DNA from: Pseudomonadota bacterium
GTDB taxonomy: Bacteria > Pseudomonadota > Alphaproteobacteria > Rhizobiales > Afifellaceae
DNA: 5,731 nt
Assembly (NCBI GenBank): GCA_023417735.1
Contig: JAEZEK010000292.1
Span: 1-5,731, forward strand
Direction of reading: 5' to 3'
The position numbers and the translations under genes were made by a program. Positions 1 to 5,328 of the stretch are shown here, piece after piece. A model generated the notes under the pieces. That model was given only the letters and a program-made list of their open reading frames with translations. It made no database searches and was not told the DNA's origin. The stretch's first letter is position 1. Every line of letters starts with the position of its first letter.

Positions 1-95
1 GAGCATGCCGCCTCGCGCTTCCGGCGCGCGCCTGTTGTCGCTATGACGAAACCGATGCCGCCCCGCGCCCGTTCGACGAGGCCGCAGGAGACCCG

Positions 96-965
96 ATGCG
101 CCTTCCCTTCGCAGCCGCCCTCTTCGCGATCGTCGCCCTGCTCGGCGCGCCCGCCGCAGCGCAGCAGACCTCCGCCCCAGCTACATCCCCCGGAGCGGCC
201 GCGGAGGTCGTGGTGCCGAACTTCTGGGATCCGCGCGCGCGCCTGGAGCGCCCCGCCCCGGCGACGATCGGGCCGATCCGGTTCCTGACGACCGACGATT
301 TCCCGCCCTTCAACTTCCGCGACCGGCGCGGCGTGCTGATCGGCTTCAACGTCGACCTGGTGCGCGCGATCTGCGAGGAGCTCAAGGTCGGCTGCGCAAT
401 CCAGTCGCGCCCGTTCGACACCCTGCGCCCGGCGCTGCTCGACGGCACCGGCGACGCCGTCATCGCCGGCCTGCGGGTGGACGAGATCCCCGACGGCGAC
501 GACCTGCTCCCGACCAACCCGTATCTGAAGATTCCCGGCCGCTTCGTGACGCGCAGGGACAGCGCCTTCGATCCCGCCGCGCGCACCCTCGACACGTTCG
601 TGGGCACCGTCTGCGGCACGGCGCACGAGGCCTTCGTGCAGCGCTTCTTCCCGAACGCGAAGCCGGTCTGCTACCTGTCGCTCGCCACGGCGCTGCAGGA
701 GGTGAAGGCCGGCAGCGTCCCGGCCGTCTTCGCCGACGCGCTCGGCCTCTCCTTCTGGCTCCACGGCGCGGATGCGGAGGATTGCTGCCGCTTCGCCGGC
801 GGCCCCTATCTCGACGACCGCTATTTCGGCGAGGGCTTCACGATCGTGGTGCGGCCGGACGACCGCAAGCTCCGCGCCGCCCTCGACTACGCGCTCCGCG
901 AGGTGCACCGGTCCGGCCGCTACGAGGAGATCTACCTCCGCTACTTCCCGGTCGGGCTGTTCTGA
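96..965 (+). CDS. Exported family 3 solute-binding protein (amino-acid-type ABC transporter periplasmic domain), orphan
   Basis: This 289-residue protein is expected in the periplasm, where it would bind a small solute. The start is supported by AGGAG at 86-90, five bases upstream. Residues 1-22 form a signal peptide with a hydrophobic core and likely cleavage at APAAA|QQ. A Pro/Ala-rich linker follows, then the SBP_bac_3 fold from about residue 61, opening with the typical FLTTDDFPPFNF and GFNVDLVRAICEEL stretches. C93 and C100 have the spacing of the disulfide known in HisJ. Four more cysteines (173, 192, 230, 231) are unusual. The family's ligand-gripping arginine, in the T-x-x-R segment, appears replaced by proline near residue 132, while the late aspartate (D214) is kept. 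The ligand is therefore unknown. No permease or ATPase gene is visible nearby. A weak promoter-like TTCCGG-N17-TATGAC lies at 19-47. Family assignment is firm; function is not. Confidence 0.88.
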   Translation: MRLPFAAALFAIVALLGAPAAAQQTSAPATSPGAAAEVVVPNFWDPRARLERPAPATIGPIRFLTTDDFPPFNFRDRRGVLIGFNVDLVRAICEELKVGCAIQSRPFDTLRPALLDGTGDAVIAGLRVDEIPDGDDLLPTNPYLKIPGRFVTRRDSAFDPAARTLDTFVGTVCGTAHEAFVQRFFPNAKPVCYLSLATALQEVKAGSVPAVFADALGLSFWLHGADAEDCCRFAGGPYLDDRYFGEGFTIVVRPDDRKLRAALDYALREVHRSGRYEEIYLRYFPVGLF

Positions 966-979
966 GCGCGCGCGGGGGG

Positions 980-1540
980 TCAAGTCTCGCTCGCGAACTC
1001 GCTCTTCCGGTAGAGCGCGTGGAGCGACAGCCCCGCCTGCACGAACGCCTCGTCCGCGCCCTCCTCGCGATCGACGAGCGTCAGGACGTCGTCGATCTCC
1101 GCCCCGGCGTGGCGCAGGCTCGAGACCGCCTTCAGGGCCGAGCCGCCGGTGGTCGTCACGTCCTCCACGACGAGAACCTTCCGCCCTGCGAGGGCCTCGC
1201 CCTCGGCGAGCCCCTCGATCAGGCTGCGCGTCCCGTGCGCCTTGACGTCCTTGCGCACGAACACCGCGCCGACGGGACGGCCGGCGACCGCGCTCATCGC
1301 CGCCGCCGCGCATACGATCGGGACCGCGCCCATCTCGAGGCCTCCGACGTAATCGGCCCCGAGCGCCGCCGCGCGCTCGGCGACCGCCGCGCCGATCAGC
1401 CGCGCGCCGTCCGGATGCAGCATGGTCGGCTTCAGGTTGAAGTAGATCGTGCTCGTCCGCCCGGAAACGAGCGTGAACGTACCGCCCTTCCGGAACGAGC
1501 GGGACCGGATCAGGTCGTAGAGCTCTGCGCGCGCGTCCAT
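980..1540 (-). CDS. pyrE: Orotate phosphoribosyltransferase
   Basis: PyrE joins orotate to PRPP to give orotidine monophosphate and pyrophosphate, the fifth step of pyrimidine synthesis, in the cytoplasm. The 186-residue product carries the type I phosphoribosyltransferase PRPP motif VLVVEDVTTTGGS at residues 122-134. The orotate and catalytic-loop region FVRKDVKAHGT is at 94-104, and YFNLK with the following segment lies near the N-terminus (33-37). It is shorter than the roughly 210-residue E. coli enzyme, but no key motif is missing. The ATG at 1540 is chosen because AAGGAG lies five bases upstream (1546-1551) and because the orotate-binding fold begins directly after it; the frame stays open further upstream but does not resemble PyrE there. 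The gene follows the VOC gene by 59 bp without an obvious promoter, so co-transcription is likely. It converges on the solute-binding protein gene with 14 bp between stops. Confidence 0.95.
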   Translation of the reverse strand: MDARAELYDLIRSRSFRKGGTFTLVSGRTSTIYFNLKPTMLHPDGARLIGAAVAERAAALGADYVGGLEMGAVPIVCAAAAMSAVAGRPVGAVFVRKDVKAHGTRSLIEGLAEGEALAGRKVLVVEDVTTTGGSALKAVSSLRHAGAEIDDVLTLVDREEGADEAFVQAGLSLHALYRKSEFASET

Positions 1541-1564
1541 GCCGTCTCCTTGGCCGCCTCCTTG
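1541..1564 (-). repeat. Tandem 12-bp repeat duplicating the pyrE ribosome-binding site
   Basis: On the coding strand two 12-base units stand head to tail directly before the pyrE ATG: CAAGGAGGCGGC (1553-1564) and CAAGGAGACGGC (1541-1552). They differ at one base. Each carries AAGGAG. The near copy is five bases from the start codon and well placed; the far copy is 17 bases away and too distant for normal initiation. What is seen is the duplication. A role, such as a standby ribosome site, is inference. Confidence 0.7.
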
Positions 1565-1599
1565 CGTCGCCGCGGTGATGGCGGGCGGGGCCGCACGGG

Positions 1600-1992
1600 T
1601 CAAGCCGGCGCGTTCGTCTCCGCCGGGGTCATCCACCCGATCGCGGCGCCGTCCGGCTGCTCCAGGATCGCGATCCGGCCGACGCCCGGCACGTCGAACG
1701 GCCGGCGGTGGACGGTTGCCCCGTGCCGCTCCGCCTCCGCGAGCCGCGCATCGACGTCGTCGACGGCAAGGTACGCAAACCAGTTCGCCGGCACGCCCGA
1801 CCAGCGCAGATCGGAAATGTCCATCATGCCGGCCACCGGGACGTCGCCCTGGTAGGCGACCCAATAGGGGCCGCCCTCCGGCATCGGCATGGCCTCGAAG
1901 CGCCAGCCGATCACGGCCTCGTAGAACGCCTTGGCGCGATCGAAGTCGCGCGTCAGCAGCTCGTTCCAGTGGAAATGCCCGTGCGCGGCCAT
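1600..1992 (-). CDS. VOC-superfamily (glyoxalase/dioxygenase-like fold) protein
   Basis: This 130-residue protein has the paired beta-alpha-beta-beta-beta pattern of the vicinal oxygen chelate superfamily. The first module opens with HFHWNELLTRDFDRAKAFYEAVIGW (residues 6-30, core FDRAKAFYEAVIGW) and the second with WFAYLAVDDVDARLAEA (71-87), ending in the typical ILEQPDGAAIGWM at 109-121. Candidate metal-site residues are H8 or E11 and E111, but the full ligand set is not certain, and some members bind no metal. It most resembles the uncharacterised COG3324-type proteins; neither substrate nor reaction can be named. The ATG at 1992 is preferred over an in-frame ATG at 2016 because GAGGGGGA (1998-2005) sits five bases upstream of it. 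It lies between grpE and pyrE on the same strand. A terminator-like hairpin separates it from grpE, whereas nothing obvious separates it from pyrE. Confidence 0.87.
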   Translation of the reverse strand: MAAHGHFHWNELLTRDFDRAKAFYEAVIGWRFEAMPMPEGGPYWVAYQGDVPVAGMMDISDLRWSGVPANWFAYLAVDDVDARLAEAERHGATVHRRPFDVPGVGRIAILEQPDGAAIGWMTPAETNAPA

Positions 1993-2007
1993 GACGGTCC
2001 CCCTCAG

Positions 2008-2043
2008 AGGGGCCATCTTCGGGCCGGCACGGACGGGAGTAAA
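2008..2043 (-). promoter_or_regulatory. Candidate promoter for the VOC-pyrE pair
   Basis: On the minus strand TTTACT (2038-2043, four of six matches to TTGACA) is followed by exactly 17 bases and GAAGAT (2015-2020, three of six to TATAAT). Transcription would start near 2008, giving a leader of about 16 bases that contains the ribosome-binding site. The -35 element shares its Ts with the tail of the grpE terminator candidate. The hexamers are weak and no start site has been measured. Confidence 0.3.
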
Positions 2044-2078
2044 GGCCGCTCGCCGGCAAGGCTCGGGCGAGCTGCGCC
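2041..2078 (-). terminator. Candidate intrinsic terminator after grpE
   Basis: A perfect 7-bp inverted repeat, GCTCGCC (2048-2054) and GGCGAGC (2066-2072), encloses an 11-base loop. Beyond a small internal loop, GGC (2044-2046) and GCC (2076-2078) can extend the stem. In the direction of grpE transcription the stem lies just past the stop codon and is followed by three Ts (2041-2043). The U-run is short, so termination may be partial. Confidence 0.45.
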
Positions 2079-2079
2079 G

Positions 2080-2703
2080 TCAGCGGCCTTCGGCGGGCTC
2101 GGTCTCTGCGGCCGGCGCGGCCGCCTTCGGCCCGCCCTTGGAAACGCCCACCATCGCTGCCCGCAGCACGCGGTCACCGATCATGTAGCCCGGCTGCATG
2201 ACCTGGACGACGGTGCCCGCCGGCACGCTGGCGTCCGGCACCTCGAACACCGCCTGGTGCCTGTGCGGGTCGAACCGCTCGCCCATGGCGGCGATCACCT
2301 CGACGCCGTGCCGGCCGAGCAGGCGCTCCATCTCGCGCGCGGTCATTTCGACGCCCTCGACCAGGCTCGCGACGGCCGGTTCGGCCTTGGCCTCCTCCGT
2401 CACGTTCTCCAGCGCCCGCGCCAGATTGTCGGCGACCGTCAGCATGTCGGCGGCGAACTTGGTCACCGCGTACTTGCGCGCATCGGCGATCTCGCGCTCG
2501 GAGCGCTTGCGGAAATTGTCGAGGTCCGCCGCCACGCGGACGAGGCGATCGGTGAGGTCGGCCTTCTCGCCCTCGAGCCTCGCCACCGTCTCGGCGGAGA
2601 CTTCCGTTTCGCCCCCGTTCGCCTGCGCTTCGGCAGCCGCACCGGTTTCGGATGCGGCAGCGGGGTTCCGAGACGCCGTGGTGGTCTGGTCCGTGTCGTT
2701 CAT
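2080..2703 (-). CDS. grpE: GrpE, nucleotide-exchange factor of the DnaK chaperone
   Basis: GrpE is a cytoplasmic homodimer that releases ADP from DnaK during protein folding and also acts as a thermosensor. The 207-residue product has a polar, disordered N-terminus (1-35), a long helix likely to form a paired coiled coil (about 38-85), a four-helix-bundle region (about 86-130) and the C-terminal beta-wing. The family signature spans 144-187, with [12 protein letters not shown] at 144-155 and [16 protein letters not shown] at 172-187. The tail is rich in Ala, Pro and Glu. The ATG at 2703 is chosen, with a modest AGGG eight bases upstream; an in-frame GTG at 2721 has no good ribosome-binding site and would add six residues. 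It follows hrcA by 70 bp and has its own promoter-like site there, so it may be made both from hrcA read-through and independently. Confidence 0.96.
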   Translation of the reverse strand: MNDTDQTTTASRNPAAASETGAAAEAQANGGETEVSAETVARLEGEKADLTDRLVRVAADLDNFRKRSEREIADARKYAVTKFAADMLTVADNLARALENVTEEAKAEPAVASLVEGVEMTAREMERLLGRHGVEVIAAMGERFDPHRHQAVFEVPDASVPAGTVVQVMQPGYMIGDRVLRAAMVGVSKGGPKAAAPAAETEPAEGR

Positions 2704-2732
2704 ATCCGTCACCCTGTTCACATGTTGGGCCG

Positions 2733-2762
2733 GATATCGAGCCTCGGGCGCCCGAAATCAAG
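2733..2762 (-). promoter_or_regulatory. grpE: Candidate heat-shock-type promoter of grpE
   Basis: The minus strand carries CTTG (2759-2762) followed after 18 bases by TCGATAT (2734-2740). Read as a vegetative promoter this is TTGATT-N17-GATATC (2733-2761). CTTG is the -35 core of RpoH-type heat-shock promoters; the -10 region matches only partly. The same pattern with the same spacing precedes hrcA. A 12-bp perfect palindrome, TCGGGCGCCCGA (2744-2755), fills most of the spacer and could be an operator. No TTAGCACTC-type CIRCE half-site is present. Confidence 0.4.
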
Positions 2763-2763
2763 G

Positions 2764-2783
2764 CGGCCGCCGTTCAGCGGCCG
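2764..2783 (-). terminator. Hairpin around the hrcA stop codon, possible attenuator
   Basis: A 7-bp all-GC inverted repeat, CGGCCGC (2764-2770) and GCGGCCG (2777-2783), has a 6-base loop that holds the hrcA stop codon (2774-2776). In the hrcA direction it is followed by CC and then TTGATTT, a broken T-run. It could lower read-through into grpE, but a translating ribosome would cover it, and such stems arise easily by chance in DNA this rich in GC. Confidence 0.25.
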
Positions 2784-3835
2784 AGGAGCTGCGTCATGAG
2801 CTGCGCGGTGTAGTTCACCGCCGGGACGACCCGCGCATAGTTGAGCCGCGTCGGCCCGATCACGCCGAGCACGCCGACCACCCGGTCGCTCGTGTCGCGG
2901 AAGGGCGCCACCACCAGCGAGGAGCCGGACAGCGAGAAGAGCTTGTTCTCCGAGCCGATGAAGATGCGCACGCCCTCGCCCTGTTCGGCGAGCCCGAGGA
3001 GCTGGATGATGTCAGTCTTTGTCTCGAGGTCGTTGAAGAGCAGCCGCAGCCGCTCGATGTCCTCGGCGGCCGTTATGTCCTCCAGGAGGTTCGAGACGCC
3101 GCGGACGATCAGCGTCCCGGCGCGATCGCCGTCGCCGGACCAGGTGGCGAAGCCCGCCGCGATGACTTTGTCCGTCAGCGCGTCGATCTCGCGCCGCCGC
3201 TCGTCGCTCAGCCGCTCCAGTTCGACCCGCGCCTCGGCGAGCGTCCGGCCGACGATGTGCGCGTTCAGATAGTTGCTCGCCGTCGTGAGGGCCGAGGTCG
3301 GCAGGTCGCGCGGGACCTCGATGACGCGGTTCTCGACCGTGCCGCTCTCCGAGACGAGCACCACCAGGGCGCGCGTCGGCTCGATGCGCAGGAACTCGAT
3401 GTGCTTGAGGCGGCCCTCGGTCTTGGCCGCGAGCACCACGCCGGCGCCGCGCGACATCGCGGAGAGCATCTGGCTCGCCTCGGTGAGGAGGCCCTCCACG
3501 GAGCGGCTTTCGCCGGCCGCCTTCACCTCCGCATCCATGCGGCGGCGCTCCTCCTCGGCGAGATCGCTCACCTCCATCACGGAATCGATGAAGAAGCGGA
3601 GCCCAAGCTCGGTCGGCAGCCGGCCGGCGCTGGTGTGCGGGGCGTAGATCAGGCCGAGTTCCTCGAGGTCGGCCATCACGTTGCGGACCGAGGCGGGCGA
3701 GAGCGCGGCCGCCAGGATCCGGCTGACGTTGCGCGAGCCCACCGGCGTGCCGGTCTCGAGATAGGTGTCGACGATCCGCCGGAAGATCTCCCGCGAGCGG
3801 TCGTCGAGAGCGTAGAGCGAATCGGGGAACGACAT
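2774..3835 (-). CDS. hrcA: HrcA, heat-inducible transcription repressor
   Basis: HrcA represses chaperone genes, typically groESL, by binding CIRCE operators, and is kept active by GroEL. The 353-residue product has an N-terminal winged helix-turn-helix: PVGSR at 31-35 and the segment from [16 protein letters not shown] (46-61) through SAGRLP (69-74). A GAF-like and dimerisation part follows. The C-terminal family signature is visible as IFIGSEN (291-297) and [15 protein letters not shown] (324-338). The ATG at 3835 is chosen over in-frame ATGs at 3871 and 3886. GGAGGT lies upstream at 3848-3853, though 12 bases away. Eight of the 17 codons between 3886 and 3836 end in A or T, unlike any real gene here, and a promoter candidate overlaps the 3886 start. 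The 353-residue form fits the usual family length of about 340-360. It is divergent from rph and precedes grpE. Confidence 0.95.
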   Translation of the reverse strand: MSFPDSLYALDDRSREIFRRIVDTYLETGTPVGSRNVSRILAAALSPASVRNVMADLEELGLIYAPHTSAGRLPTELGLRFFIDSVMEVSDLAEEERRRMDAEVKAAGESRSVEGLLTEASQMLSAMSRGAGVVLAAKTEGRLKHIEFLRIEPTRALVVLVSESGTVENRVIEVPRDLPTSALTTASNYLNAHIVGRTLAEARVELERLSDERRREIDALTDKVIAAGFATWSGDGDRAGTLIVRGVSNLLEDITAAEDIERLRLLFNDLETKTDIIQLLGLAEQGEGVRIFIGSENKLFSLSGSSLVVAPFRDTSDRVVGVLGVIGPTRLNYARVVPAVNYTAQLMTQLLGR

Positions 3836-3847
3836 TCCTGCCGGTCG

Positions 3848-3853
3848 ACCTCC
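3848..3853 (-). promoter_or_regulatory. hrcA: Ribosome-binding site deciding the hrcA start
   Basis: GGAGGT on the minus strand is a near-perfect Shine-Dalgarno sequence. It lies 12 bases before the ATG at 3835, longer than the usual 5-9. It would fall inside the coding region if translation began at 3871 or 3886, where no comparable site exists. Confidence 0.55.
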
Positions 3854-3883
3854 GTGCAAACGGGACGCCATCTCTGGATCCGT

Positions 3884-3913
3884 CATATCGATCGCACTGC
3901 CGCCGCCAGCAAG
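3884..3913 (-). promoter_or_regulatory. hrcA: Candidate heat-shock-type promoter of hrcA
   Basis: CTTG (3910-3913) is followed after 18 bases by TCGATAT (3885-3891) on the minus strand, the same arrangement as before grpE. As a vegetative promoter it reads TTGCTG-N17-GATATG (3884-3912). Transcription would begin near 3877, giving a leader of about 42 bases to the ATG at 3835. No CIRCE inverted repeat is visible between 3836 and 3973, so autoregulation by a canonical CIRCE is not supported. Confidence 0.4.
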
Positions 3914-3921
3914 TCCAGCGC

Positions 3922-3950
3922 TTTACCTCGGCGCGGGACCGTCCTAACAC
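3922..3950 (+). promoter_or_regulatory. rph: Candidate promoter of the rph-rdgB-hemW operon
   Basis: TTTACC (3922-3927, four of six to TTGACA) is followed by exactly 17 bases and TAACAC (3945-3950, three of six to TATAAT). The start would lie near 3957, with a short leader holding the GGAG at 3965-3968. The -35 element stands only eight bases from the CTTG of the divergent hrcA promoter candidate, so RNA polymerase could compete for the two sites. Confidence 0.35.
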
Positions 3951-3973
3951 GTCGCCAGTTCCACGGAGTGACG

Positions 3974-4687
3974 ATGAGACCTTCCAAGAGGGAGCCGGAC
4001 GAGCTCCGGCCCGTATCGCTCGAGCGCGGCGTCTCCCGCCATGCGGAGGGCTCGTGCCTGGTGCGGTTCGGCGATACGCACGTGCTCTGCACGGCGAGCG
4101 TGGCGGAGCAGATTCCGGGCTGGCTGCGCGGCGCCGGCCGCGGCTGGGTGACGGCCGAGTACGGCATGCTGCCGCGCTCCACCAACGAGCGGATGCGGCG
4201 CGAGGCGGCGCAGGGCAGGCAAGGCGGCCGCACGCTGGAGATCCAGCGCCTGATCGGCCGCTCGCTGCGTGCAGTGGTCGATCTCAAGGCGCTCGGCGAG
4301 AAGCAGATCACGGTCGACTGCGACGTCATCCAGGCCGATGGCGGCACGCGCACCGCCTCGATCACCGGCGCCTGGGTCGCGCTCCACGACGCACTCGCCT
4401 GGATGCGCATGCGCAACATGATCGGCGACAACGTTCTGGTGGACCACGTCGCCGCCGTGTCGTGCGGGGTGCATGGCGGCGTGCCGGTGCTCGACCTCGA
4501 TTATGCCGAGGATTCGGAAGCCGGCACCGACGCGAATTTCGTGATGACCGGCAAGGGCGGCCTCGTCGAGGTGCAGGCCACCGCCGAAGGCGCGCCCTTC
4601 AGCGAGGAGGACCTCCACCGCCTGATGGAACTCGCCAAGCAGGGCATCCGGCGGCTGGTCGATCTCCAGAAGATGGCGGTGGGCTGA
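3974..4687 (+). CDS. rph: Ribonuclease PH (tRNA 3'-end phosphorolytic exonuclease)
   Basis: RNase PH trims the 3' extensions of tRNA precursors using phosphate, releasing nucleoside diphosphates; it acts in the cytoplasm as a ring-shaped hexamer. The 237-residue product matches the usual length of about 238. Visible motifs are the N-terminal [13 protein letters not shown] (2-14), [13 protein letters not shown] (58-70), [16 protein letters not shown] (84-99) with the phosphate-region R86, and [10 protein letters not shown] (123-132), which carries the phosphate-binding GTR. The acidic catalytic region [19 protein letters not shown] (173-191) includes D180 and D186, which align with the metal-site aspartates of the family. 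The ATG at 3974 is preceded by GGAG at 3965-3968 with five bases of spacing. A long open frame upstream is antisense to hrcA and not coding. The gene starts an operon with rdgB, only five bases downstream. Confidence 0.97.
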   Translation: MRPSKREPDELRPVSLERGVSRHAEGSCLVRFGDTHVLCTASVAEQIPGWLRGAGRGWVTAEYGMLPRSTNERMRREAAQGRQGGRTLEIQRLIGRSLRAVVDLKALGEKQITVDCDVIQADGGTRTASITGAWVALHDALAWMRMRNMIGDNVLVDHVAAVSCGVHGGVPVLDLDYAEDSEAGTDANFVMTGKGGLVEVQATAEGAPFSEEDLHRLMELAKQGIRRLVDLQKMAVG

Positions 4688-4692
4688 GCGCC

Positions 4693-5328
4693 ATGCGGCT
4701 AGAGCCCGGCCCGATCGTCGTCGCCAGCCACAATCCCGGCAAGGTGCGCGAGATCCGCGAGCTCCTCGCGCCCTTCGGCTTCGACGTCCGCGCGGCCAGC
4801 GAACTCGGCCTCGACGAGCCGGAGGAAACCGGCACGACCTTCGAGGAGAACGCGGTCCTGAAGGCGCGGGCGGCGGCGGAGGCGTCGGGACTGCCCGCGC
4901 TCGCCGACGATTCCGGCCTCGCCGTCGATGCGCTCGGCGGCGAGCCGGGCATCTATTCCGCGCGCTGGGCCGGCGAGGACAAGGACTTCGCGCGCGCCAT
5001 GCGCAACGTCGAGGAGAAGCTGCAGGCGGCCGGCGCGACCGCGCCGGAACGCCGCTCCGGCCAGTTCGTGTGCGTGCTCGCGCTGGCCTTTCCCGGCGGC
5101 GCGGTCCGCACCTTTCCCGGCATCGTGCAAGGCACGCTGGTCTGGCCGCCACGGGGCACCCAGGGCTTCGGCTACGACCCGATGTTCCTCCCGGCCGGCG
5201 AGAGCCGCACCTTCGGCGAGATGAGCGCGGAGGAGAAGCACGGCTGGACGCCCGGCGACACGCATGCGCTCTCGCACCGCGCCCGCGCCTTCATGCGCTT
5301 CGCCGGAGAATGCCTCGGGCCGCGATGA
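4693..5328 (+). CDS. rdgB: RdgB/HAM1 non-canonical purine NTP pyrophosphatase
   Basis: This enzyme hydrolyses dITP, ITP, XTP and dXTP to monophosphates and pyrophosphate, keeping deaminated purines out of DNA and RNA. The 211-residue product shows the nucleotide-binding SHNPGK (12-17), TFEENA (49-54), the catalytic ADDSGL (71-76), GIYSARWAG (86-94), GFGYDPMF (158-165) and ALSHR (192-196), all expected of the family. Between EEK (180-182) and SHR (194-196) there are 11 residues where the E. coli protein has 3. I recall a similar insertion in Hyphomicrobiales. No strong ribosome-binding site precedes the ATG, but the rph stop lies only five bases before it, so coupled re-initiation is likely. 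Its last bases overlap the hemW start (ATGA at 5325-5328). Confidence 0.97.
   Translation: MRLEPGPIVVASHNPGKVREIRELLAPFGFDVRAASELGLDEPEETGTTFEENAVLKARAAAEASGLPALADDSGLAVDALGGEPGIYSARWAGEDKDFARAMRNVEEKLQAAGATAPERRSGQFVCVLALAFPGGAVRTFPGIVQGTLVWPPRGTQGFGYDPMFLPAGESRTFGEMSAEEKHGWTPGDTHALSHRARAFMRFAGECLGPR

Noticed and set aside
1..95. Partial gene or strong promoter at the left edge
   Set aside because: No frame with recognisable product enters from the left. The best promoter match, TTCCGG-N17-TATGAC at 19-47, has a poor -35 and is mentioned only within the gene entry.
955..1000. Bidirectional terminator between the converging solute-binding protein gene and pyrE
   Set aside because: Only a 5-bp GAGCG/CGCTC pairing with a 19-base loop and no T-runs was found, which is too weak to call.
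782..1855. Long plus-strand open frame opposite pyrE and the VOC gene
   Set aside because: It is rich in Arg, Pro and His with no recognisable domain, runs across two well-supported genes on the other strand, and is the kind of spurious frame that high GC content creates.
2198..3973. Upstream extension of the rph frame back to 2198
   Set aside because: It runs antisense through grpE and hrcA. RNase PH begins at 3974 with a good ribosome-binding site and matches the family length there.
3836..3973. CIRCE operator (TTAGCACTC-N9-GAGTGCTAA) upstream of hrcA
   Set aside because: Only scattered fragments such as CGCACT and GGAGTG occur, without paired spacing. The hrcA-grpE gap (2704-2773) also lacks it.
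3944..5152. 402-codon minus-strand frame opposite rph and rdgB
   Set aside because: It is a compositional mirror of two certain genes; its product is Arg/Ala-rich and has no motif or ribosome-binding site support.
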